Of a DNA stretch of 31,538 nt, positions 1 to 5,321 are shown piece by piece. The stretch is from the NCBI GenBank assembly GCA_910587755.1, contig CAJUNZ010000027.1:1-31538 (forward strand). The letters run 5' to 3'. This stretch comes from an uncultured Acetatifactor sp. (GTDB lineage: Bacteria; Bacillota; Clostridia; Lachnospirales; Lachnospiraceae). How positions within the stretch are numbered: the first letter of the stretch is position 1; each line of letters opens with the position of its first letter. Both the position numbers and the translations under genes were made by a program. Under the pieces are notes generated by a model. The model did not search any database, was not told where the DNA came from, and saw only the letters and a program-made list of their open reading frames with translations.

Positions 1-55
1 ACGCCGGGTTCTGTAGAGGGGCTTCCTTCGCAAGGGGGAAGTCTACTCGACCTAT
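1..55 (+). mobile_element. 3' end of a group II intron (domain V 3' strand and domain VI), truncated by the window edge
   Basis: The first bases, ACGCCGGGTTCTG, look like the 3' strand of a group II intron domain V. They are followed by a domain VI-like hairpin: GTAGA at about 13-17 pairs with TCTAC, with an inner CTTCC/GGAAG pairing. The TCTACTCGACC string is typical of the 3' ends of bacterial group II introns, which place the branch-point A a few bases before the splice site. The 5' strand of domain V and the reverse transcriptase ORF would lie to the left, outside the window. The exact 3' boundary is uncertain by several bases. The identification rests on remembered intron 3'-end consensus, not on an alignment. 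Confidence 0.55.
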
Positions 56-375
56 GTAACATATATTTTTAGGGAGATTGCCGCATATATAATGATTTAT
101 ACAGCTTTCTCAAATCTCCAACAACATTTAATCTAATGCCTGAAACAGCATTTTTACCATTATGAAATATTCATCAAATATAAACTTAATCATATAATGT
201 AGGAAAATAGCCACTGTATACTGACAAGCTAACAATTTCTATCAACTTGTTTAACTTAATTTTTCCATAATGCAATACTTGTTTTAATATGTACATTGTT
301 GCAAAATTCCTAAAGAGGAAATTTTGACAGGTCTGATTTATATGTATATTATCTCTGTTTTAAAAGTTGAAACAT
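56..375. other. AT-rich intergenic stretch with no recognised gene
   Basis: This stretch is very AT-rich, has no ORF with a credible ribosome binding site and shows no strong hairpin with a T-tract. It lies between the intron-like end and the toxin promoters. I see nothing functional that I can support. Confidence 0.5.
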
Positions 376-403
376 TTGAAACAAACTGTCTTTACTGTAT
401 AAT
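376..403 (+). promoter_or_regulatory. Candidate upstream promoter of the toxin module
   Basis: TTGAAA (376-381), a 16-base spacer and TATAAT (398-403) form a good sigma-A-type promoter upstream of the stronger candidate at 423-451. In such AT-rich DNA one of the two could be fortuitous. Confidence 0.4.
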
Positions 404-422
404 AGTAGAAGTGATTTTTTAA

Positions 423-451
423 TTGAGAAATATATGTATTTGTGCTATAAT
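423..451 (+). promoter_or_regulatory. Promoter of the small toxin gene
   Basis: TTGAGA (423-428), an exact 17-base spacer and TATAAT (446-451). The predicted start near 458 gives a leader of about 70 bases that contains the hairpin hiding the ribosome binding site. Confidence 0.65.
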
Positions 452-499
452 GCGATTGTGTAATTGAAAAGGAAGCAGGATGCGATTTTCTGATAGATG

Positions 500-530
500 C
501 CCTCTAGTCTTACGAAAGAGGGTGGTGCCC
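500..530 (+). promoter_or_regulatory. Leader hairpin sequestering the toxin Shine-Dalgarno sequence
   Basis: CCCTCT (500-505) pairs perfectly with AGAGGG (517-522) around an 11-base loop. The 3' strand is the start of the Shine-Dalgarno run GAGGGTGG (518-525), 5 bases before the ATG at 531. Folding would block ribosome entry, which is common in mRNAs of type I toxins. Confidence 0.55.
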
Positions 531-611
531 ATGAGCGTGATGGAAGTTTTGACATTATTGCTTGTTATCTTTGCGGCTCTGTCTTACATAGACAATCACA
601 AAAAGAAATAG
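531..611 (+). CDS. Small hydrophobic Hol-Tox-like type I toxin peptide (26 aa)
   Basis: The gene encodes 26 residues: a short polar start (MSVMEV), one hydrophobic membrane-spanning stretch (about residues 7-20) and a basic tail ending HKKK. This is the layout of the putative holin-like toxin (Hol-Tox) family of Firmicutes, relatives of TxpA-type peptides that insert into the host's own membrane. The start is set by the Shine-Dalgarno run GAGGGTGG 5 bases upstream. The stop codon lies inside a hairpin shared with the opposing transcript. It is flanked by its own promoter and terminator, and an antisense promoter faces it from downstream, so it reads as a self-contained module. Toxicity is inferred from family and layout. 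It could also be a harmless small membrane peptide. Confidence 0.7.
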   Translation: MSVMEVLTLLLVIFAALSYIDNHKKK

Positions 612-702
612 CATCCCTACCCTGAGAAAGTAAGATGCTATTTCTTTATTAATCTTAAACTACTGAGGGCAATCGGAACTTCGTGTCCGATCAACCTTTC
701 TG
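596..702 (-). ncRNA. Candidate antisense antitoxin RNA facing the toxin mRNA
   Basis: A consensus promoter on the minus strand (708-736) would start an RNA near 701-702. It reads leftwards through a small hairpin (ATCGGA/TCCGAT, 672-691) and stops at the 605-644 hairpin with its T-tract. The product of about 105 nt would be fully complementary to the 3' part of the toxin mRNA, including the last few codons. This is the arrangement of RatA/TxpA-type modules. The RNA is predicted from promoter and terminator alone; its ends are approximate. Confidence 0.6.
605..649. terminator. Bidirectional 11-bp terminator hairpin at the toxin stop codon
   Basis: GAAATAGCATC (605-615) pairs perfectly with GATGCTATTTC (634-644). 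On the minus strand the hairpin is followed by TTTTTGTG, a good T-tract that would end the antisense RNA. On the plus strand CTTTATT follows, a weaker end for the toxin mRNA. The toxin stop codon (609-611) is inside the stem. Confidence 0.65.
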
Positions 703-707
703 ATTAG

Positions 708-736
708 ATTATACACTAGAGCCGCTTGTTTTTCAA
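708..736 (-). promoter_or_regulatory. Promoter of the antisense RNA
   Basis: On the minus strand: TTGAAA (plus 731-736), exactly 17 bases, TATAAT (plus 708-713). It is as close to consensus as the toxin promoter. Its -35 lies inside the plus-strand terminator stem at 719-743, so terminator and promoter share sequence. Confidence 0.65.
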
Positions 737-749
737 GTGGCTCTTTTTA
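719..749 (+). terminator. Rho-independent terminator of the toxin mRNA
   Basis: GAGCCGCTTG (719-728) pairs with CAAGTGGCTC (734-743), ten pairs with one G-U, and is followed by TTTTTATAC. It would end the toxin mRNA beyond the antisense start, giving about 100 bases of overlap. From here to 928 the DNA is AT-rich and I see nothing further. Confidence 0.65.
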
Positions 750-928
750 TACTTGTTTGTGTAAACTTTTATGTTAATAATCTGATGGCAATAATGCTAT
801 TTTAAGGTATGGATGAGATTGTATATGCTTTGATACACTTATTCGTATAATCTATGACACAAAATAATAATACTTTCTATTAATATGCACTAGATAAAGA
901 TTATTAATACACTTATATATGTAACTGT

Positions 929-1664
929 TTATTCCCAGTCCAATCCTTCTCCAACATTAGGATCATATCCTCCAGCACCATATTCGGGAAGGCCTGAGAA
1001 TATTCCTCCACCCATGGGTGCACTACCAGGGTCTTCACCACCACTGGGTTGGCCTCCACCGGAACCGCCGTTGCCACCGCCAGAGGGTTGGCCTCCACCG
1101 CTAGGCTGTTGTGTGGTAGTGCTTTCACTTCCACCATTGGATTGGGGTTGGGGCTTGGTTCGGGAAACTAACTTCGCACTTACCATTTGGGTACTGTCAT
1201 CCTCGGTTTTGAGTACTGACAACTCTTTGTCTCCATCCTCTACTTTTCCATTACATACTATCTCTTGCGCATATGTTAAACTTCCTACTTTGTCATAGTC
1301 TGTTCCAGGACAACCACGTAAATTACAGTTTTGTAATGTATAAAATGTTTTTTCATCCATTGGTGTTATTGTATATTCTGATTCTACTATTGTATCTTCC
1401 TCATTTATTGCACTTTCTTCACTTTTCTATATTGCCCTCGCTTTCTCATGAAACTATATCCTCTATATTTTCTTGTGCAGGCTCAACAGTGGGAGAGGGT
1501 GTAGGCTCTGTGCTTTCTACGCTTTCCTCTGGCTCTGGTGTCTCTACGGATGCATCCGCAATAACTGGCTCGGTCTGCTTACTGCACCCCCCTGCGCATC
1601 CACTGACGGATAACATGACCGCTGTTATTATGACTGCTGATTTAAACAATTTCTTATTTGCCAT
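929..1664 (-). pseudogene. Broken lipoprotein gene with bacterial SH3-like domain and Gly/Pro-rich tail
   Basis: The 5' part (1446-1664) encodes a signal peptide with lipobox LSVSGC, then an acidic Thr/Pro-rich linker, and stops at TGA (1446-1448). The rest continues in another frame. It is open from just after a TAG at 1427-1429 and encodes an SH3_3-like stretch (NLRGCPGTDYDKVG, later VSAKLVS) and a tail of GGQPSGGG-type repeats ending at 929. Joining them needs both read-through of the TGA and a frameshift between about 1421 and 1430, so the gene looks inactivated. It was probably a surface lipoprotein. Its start overlaps the end of the upstream gene by 11 bases and the two would have been translationally coupled. 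Two assembly errors could give the same picture. The ATG at 1360 could in principle start a small remnant protein, but it would have no signal peptide. Confidence 0.6.
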
Positions 1665-2124
1665 TCAACAATCTCTTTCCTATGGACTTAAATAATCCAC
1701 CTGCTTCTTTTATTAAATTGAAGTCCACTCCTCCAAACAAACTTACATCAAAATTGAATAAAGTGAAATTCTCAAAGAGAACTATCTTTTTTCCCTCTGC
1801 GATATCCCTCTTTACCTCCTGTTCCAATGCTTCCAGTGCCGACTTTCCTTTTGGAGTAATCCCCTCTACTTCGGGCATCATATTGAACTCCAGTTCCTCC
1901 TCTGAAATCTCTGTCATATCTGATTTGACATATCCTGTTTCTGTCAGTCTGCAGATGTCCTTTGCAAGCCTGTTGAATCCTTCCGTGTCCTGGTTATCTG
2001 CAAAATTGCATACTGCTTCACTAAGGCTCGGAAAAGTCTCATGTTTGTCTGCTATAAACTCTTCTAAAGACCGGAGCAGTATCAGCGTTTCAAACTGCTC
2101 TTTTGTAATATCCTGTATATCCAT
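1654..2124 (-). CDS. Hypothetical protein, possibly winged-helix-like (156 aa)
   Basis: I do not recognise this protein. It is a soluble, acidic, mostly helical 156-residue product with no signal peptide or membrane segment. The middle part (TGYVKSDMTEI, then GITPKGKSALE at about 90-103) resembles the wing and following helix of winged-helix proteins that bind DNA or protein. That is a weak resemblance only. The ATG at 2124 has an AAAGGA site 7 bases upstream and a consensus promoter about 40 bases upstream. The stop overlaps the start of the lipoprotein gene by 11 bases, so the two form an operon. With the partner gene broken, its role is unclear. Confidence 0.6.
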   Translation of the reverse strand: MDIQDITKEQFETLILLRSLEEFIADKHETFPSLSEAVCNFADNQDTEGFNRLAKDICRLTETGYVKSDMTEISEEELEFNMMPEVEGITPKGKSALEALEQEVKRDIAEGKKIVLFENFTLFNFDVSLFGGVDFNLIKEAGGLFKSIGKRLLNGK

Positions 2125-2162
2125 ATGTTTTTTCCTTTCGTGTATAAATTTATTTAGTGTTG

Positions 2163-2191
2163 ATTATACCATCTTTCTGCATAGTTTTCAA
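2163..2191 (-). promoter_or_regulatory. Promoter of the 156-aa protein/lipoprotein operon
   Basis: On the minus strand: TTGAAA (plus 2186-2191), 17 bases, TATAAT (plus 2163-2168). It lies about 39 bases upstream of the ATG at 2124. Confidence 0.65.
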
Positions 2192-2216
2192 TGTTTTCAG
2201 AAAATCTTACATTTCC

Positions 2217-2409
2217 TAGAGCGTGTTTGAAAATTAAAAAAAGCACAAAACCTTTGTTTCCATCTTTAATTCATGCTAAAATAAAGAAAAAGGGAGCTGA
2301 TACTATGTTAAGGCGTTACGAACTTACCGATCAGGAATGGGAACAGGTTGCATCTTTACTTCCCCCGGAAGAGACAGGGAAAAGTGTAAAAGGGTGCACT
2401 GGGGAGTGA
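2217..2409 (+). pseudogene. IS5-like transposase, 5' remnant with possible left end
   Basis: An ATG at 2305 with an AGGGAGC site opens a 34-residue frame. Its first 23 or so residues (MLRRYELTDQEWEQVASLLP) match the typical N-terminus of IS5-family DDE transposases, normally well over 200 residues long. The match then ends and the frame stops at 2409. The upstream string GAGCGTGTTTG near 2220 resembles the terminal repeat of such elements. The transposase core is missing, so it is a scar. The following bases belong to a different transposase family in another frame. Confidence 0.6.
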
Positions 2410-2606
2410 AGAACAGCCTGCACTGGGTGCTGGACATAGGATTCCGGGAGGATAAGAGCAGGATAAGGGCCGGGAATGCGGCAGAAAATGTAAATGTGCT
2501 GCGTCATATAGGCACCAACCTCCTGAAGCAGGAAAAAGGCTGTAAGATGGGAATTGCAAGCAAGAGAAAAGCGTGCGTTTACTGTGCGGACCACCTTCAG
2601 CCCCCT
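2385..2606 (+). pseudogene. ISAs1-family transposase, 3' remnant
   Basis: In a frame different from the IS5-like head, the segment encodes the typical C-terminus of ISAs1-family transposases: HWGVKNSLHWVLDIGFRED, SRIRAGNAAEN, VLRHIGTNLLKQEK. No start codon or upstream two thirds of the gene is present, so it cannot make a transposase. The homology begins within a few bases of where the IS5-like homology ends, so the two fragments are joined almost directly. No right-hand terminal repeat was recognised before the tRNA terminator. Confidence 0.65.
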
Positions 2607-2703
2607 TTTAAAAACCCTCTGGCATACATTATCTTACACTTTGTTGGAACTTTGTTGGAAAGCACCCTTTTTCACCGCTCTCCAAGCATCCGTTTCCAGG
2701 CAC

Positions 2704-2742
2704 AAAAAAAGACCGGAAACCCTCTAAAATCAAGGCTTCCGG
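2704..2742 (-). terminator. Terminator of tRNA-Pro
   Basis: On the minus strand the CCGGAA/TTCCGG hairpin (plus 2713-2718 with 2737-2742, extended by CC/GG) is followed by a run of seven T (plus 2704-2710). It lies just downstream of the tRNA gene. Confidence 0.7.
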
Positions 2743-2758
2743 CACTTCTGCCAAGGAG

Positions 2759-2832
2759 TCGATGCGACAGGATTCGAACCTGCGACCTCTGCGTCCCGAA
2801 CGCAGCGCTCTACCAAGCTGAGCCACGCATCG
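2759..2832 (-). tRNA. tRNA-Pro (anticodon CGG)
   Basis: The minus strand folds as a complete 74-nt cloverleaf. The acceptor stem is CGATGCG/CGCATCG with discriminator A, the D arm GCTCAGCTTGGTAGAGC, the anticodon stem CTGCG/CGCAG around loop TTCGGGA (anticodon CGG) and the T arm contains GGTTCGAATCC. CCA is not encoded. It has its own promoter and terminator and sits at the border between the AT-rich accessory segment and the GC-rich core, a usual place for integration events. Confidence 0.93.
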
Positions 2833-2845
2833 TTTACCAGCCCTA

Positions 2846-2874
2846 ATGATAAATAAAAAAGGGCAGATTGTCAA
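2846..2874 (-). promoter_or_regulatory. Promoter of tRNA-Pro
   Basis: On the minus strand: TTGACA (plus 2869-2874), 17 bases, TATCAT (plus 2846-2851). The predicted start is about 7 bases upstream of the mature tRNA. Confidence 0.75.
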
Positions 2875-2955
2875 GGGAAAAACGAATAAAATATTGAAAA
2901 AATTGAAAAAAGCCGGAATGGGAGGCTGCTTCATGCCGGCGTTGGGAGGAGAACA

Positions 2956-4158
2956 ATGTATCAGACGGTTGTAAAATTGAAAAAAGGTCAGGGAAGGACT
3001 CTGAAAGCGGGAGGTATGTGGATATACGACAATGAGATAGACACCATTACAGGGGATTTTCAGGAGGGGGATGTGGTATCCGTCTGGGATTTTGACGGCT
3101 ACTGCATGGGATGCGGCTTTCTCAATACCAGGTCCAGGATTGCCGTGCGCATGCTCTCCCGGCAGAAGGATGCGGTGATAGACCAGGCGTTTCTGGAGCA
3201 GCGTGTCAGGGATGCCTGGGAGTACCGCAGGCAGGCGGTGGACACTTCCTGCTGCCGTCTGATCTTTGGGGAGGCGGATTTTCTGCCTGGGATTGTGGTG
3301 GACAAGTTTTCCGATGTGCTGGTGGTGGAGTCCCTGGCCCTGGGGATCGACAGATGGAAGAAGGTCATTGTGGAGGCGGTGAAGAAAGTGCTGGCCCAGG
3401 AGGGCATTGTCATCCGCGGGGTATATGAGCGGAGCGACGCCAAGGTGCGTCTGCAGGAGGGTATGGAGCGAAGCAAGGGCTTTATGGGAGAACCTTTTGA
3501 CACAAAGGTGGAGATTGTGGAAAACGGCGTGAAGTACATGGTGGATGTGGAAGATGGCCAGAAGACGGGATTCTTCCTGGACCAGAAGGGCAACAGAGCC
3601 GCCATCAGCCGATTCTGCAGGGGGAAGAGGGTTCTGGACTGCTTTACCCACACAGGTTCCTTTGCCCTGAATGCGGGCATGGCGGGGGCGGAGAGCGTTC
3701 TGGGTGTGGACGCCTCTGCTCTGGCAGTGGAACAGGCCCGGGAGAACGCCCGCCTGAACCACCTGGAGGACAGGGTGCGTTTTCAGTGTGAGGATGTGTT
3801 TGAGCTGTTGCCCCGCCTGGAGCAGGAAGGGCAGCAGTTCGATGTGGTGATTCTGGATCCTCCTGCGTTTACCAAGTCCCGCAGTTCTGTGAAAAATGCC
3901 GTCAAGGGCTATCGGGAGATCAATATGAGGGGACTGAGGCTGGTGCGGGAAGGGGGATTTCTGGCCACTTGTTCCTGTTCTCATTTTATGGACCCGGATC
4001 TTTTTGCAAAGACCATTCGGGAGGCGGCCACAGGGGCCCGCCGGAGACTGCGCCAGGTGGAATTCCGCACCCAGTCCTGTGATCACCCCATCCTCTGGGC
4101 GGCGGATCAGTCCTATTATTTAAAATTCTACATCTTTCAGGTGGTCAGTGAGCGGTAG
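2956..4158 (+). CDS. RlmI-like class I SAM-dependent rRNA methyltransferase
   Basis: This 400-residue protein matches the RlmI family, which methylates cytosine C5 in 23S rRNA with S-adenosylmethionine. An N-terminal PUA-type RNA-binding domain (about 1-80) is followed by the family segment FGEADFLPGIVVDKFSD (104-120), then the Rossmann methyltransferase. The cofactor loop is VLDCFTHTGSF (226-236), the acidic end of the next strand VDAS (251-254) and motif IV DPPAFTKS (301-308). TCSCS at 338-342 supplies cysteines, one of which is probably the catalytic nucleophile. Length is usual for the family. The ATG at 2956 has GGGAGGAG 5 bases upstream. It stands alone between the tRNA and a convergent operon. 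The exact target base is unknown. Orthologues are often named only by COG1092. Confidence 0.88.
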   Translation: MYQTVVKLKKGQGRTLKAGGMWIYDNEIDTITGDFQEGDVVSVWDFDGYCMGCGFLNTRSRIAVRMLSRQKDAVIDQAFLEQRVRDAWEYRRQAVDTSCCRLIFGEADFLPGIVVDKFSDVLVVESLALGIDRWKKVIVEAVKKVLAQEGIVIRGVYERSDAKVRLQEGMERSKGFMGEPFDTKVEIVENGVKYMVDVEDGQKTGFFLDQKGNRAAISRFCRGKRVLDCFTHTGSFALNAGMAGAESVLGVDASALAVEQARENARLNHLEDRVRFQCEDVFELLPRLEQEGQQFDVVILDPPAFTKSRSSVKNAVKGYREINMRGLRLVREGGFLATCSCSHFMDPDLFAKTIREAATGARRRLRQVEFRTQSCDHPILWAADQSYYLKFYIFQVVSER

Positions 4159-4170
4159 GGCATGGAAGTG

Positions 4171-4209
4171 ACGGAAATGCTGAATTTCAGGGATGTTCAG
4201 CATTTCCGT
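4171..4209. terminator. Strong 14-bp hairpin between convergent genes
   Basis: ACGGAAATGCTGAA (4171-4184) pairs perfectly with TTCAGCATTTCCGT (4196-4209) around an 11-base loop. It sits 12 bases after the methyltransferase stop and about 60 bases from the end of the opposing gene. No clean T-tract follows on either strand, so it may act as an mRNA end stabiliser rather than a classic terminator. Confidence 0.45.
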
Positions 4210-4268
4210 GGTAAGCAGGTGAGGGCGGCGCTCACAGAAAAGAACATTCTGGCAGCTCTGTTTTTCTA

Positions 4269-5312
4269 TCATTTGAATTTTCTCATCCAGGCGTCATACT
4301 CCTCAGGGGAGAGCTCCTCTTCTATCTGGACATAGGGATTCAGGGCCTCATGGGGCACTGACAGGAAGGACACATCAAAACTGCGGGTGGGACCGCTGTT
4401 CAGCAGCACAATAACTGCCCGGCCATCCACCATGGGAATACAATCCGGCGGCATCTCGCCCCAGATCATTGCCATGGCGTCGTCATTCTGAAAGTTCTCA
4501 TGGCCTGCGGTGGTGTAATTGCACTCCATAAAGCAGGTGGTATAGGAGTATACCCAGACCTCCTCCGGATATTCCCCATGGGCCAGCCTTATGACAGGGT
4601 CCTCCGCCTGGAAATTGGCGCCGTATTTTTCCCCACATTTCTGAGCGATCTCCTCCTCCAGCAAAAACAGGAGATGGAAGCAGTTGTTCAGATCGTTCGC
4701 CGTGGCATAGAACCCCTGCCGCCTGCCGGGCTGAAGCACCAGAAGCTTCAGGTCACTGCAGGTTTTCAGCATTGTGTCCACATAGTAGATTGATTTCAAG
4801 TAGGGGCTGTTGGGAGTTTCCTCTATGAGAAATTCAATTTTTTCCGCCAGTTCAAGCTCTGCAAGAAGTGTCCGCAGGCCGGAATCCCTGGAGAGGAAGG
4901 CCATGGCGGAGATACACAGAATATTGAAGCCGCAGTAAGCCTTGGCCCAGGTGCTGTTTTGCTTATAGAGCAGGGGCAGATCCGGCGGAAGCGCAGCGCC
5001 AGTACTGCAGAACAGATCATACACATTCTGGCAGGCCGCTGCAAACAGGTGTATCATGTCCGGGCCTGCGGAGGTGTTCTCCTCTTTTTCGCAGGCAAAG
5101 CCGATAAAATTGGACAGAAGGCATGCCTTATACAGATCCATTTCTTTCAGGTGGCTGCCAAGTTCCACGGTAAAGGGAATCAGGCGGCCGCCGTTGATTG
5201 CCTCCCCCACGGCCTGCCCGAAGTCAGGGCAGCTGTGTAATAATTTTTCGTCCCCCAGCTGTTCCGGGGAGGTTTCCCGGCACAGGAAATCCATCAGTTT
5301 TTTCTCAATCAT
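4269..5312 (-). CDS. Hypothetical protein (347 aa), downstream partner of the phosphoesterase-propeller
   Basis: I do not recognise this protein. It is a 347-residue soluble product with no signal peptide or clear membrane segment, rich in Leu, Cys and Glu and probably helical over most of its length. The last third (from about 250) has an alternating pattern around the stretches VWVYSYTTCFMECNY and GRAVIVLLNSG that suggests a beta-sheet domain. It starts at an ATG with a TAAGGAG site, 9 bases after the phosphoesterase gene ends, so the two are almost certainly co-transcribed. Operon position suggests a joint role with the propeller protein. No catalytic motif was found. Confidence 0.7.
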   Translation of the reverse strand: MIEKKLMDFLCRETSPEQLGDEKLLHSCPDFGQAVGEAINGGRLIPFTVELGSHLKEMDLYKACLLSNFIGFACEKEENTSAGPDMIHLFAAACQNVYDLFCSTGAALPPDLPLLYKQNSTWAKAYCGFNILCISAMAFLSRDSGLRTLLAELELAEKIEFLIEETPNSPYLKSIYYVDTMLKTCSDLKLLVLQPGRRQGFYATANDLNNCFHLLFLLEEEIAQKCGEKYGANFQAEDPVIRLAHGEYPEEVWVYSYTTCFMECNYTTAGHENFQNDDAMAMIWGEMPPDCIPMVDGRAVIVLLNSGPTRSFDVSFLSVPHEALNPYVQIEEELSPEEYDAWMRKFK

Positions 5313-5321
5313 ATTTTCTCC

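Noticed and set aside
1014..1140. Repeated CCACCGGAACC-like units as a possible CRISPR or DNA repeat
   Set aside because: They simply encode the Gly/Pro/Gln-rich tail (GGQPSGGG) of the broken lipoprotein on the minus strand. No spacers or constant repeat length.
2629..4086. 485-codon open frame on the minus strand
   Set aside because: It lies antisense to the RlmI-like methyltransferase, whose motifs are unmistakable, and runs through tRNA-Pro. Low-complexity His/Gln/Pro-rich product without family features.
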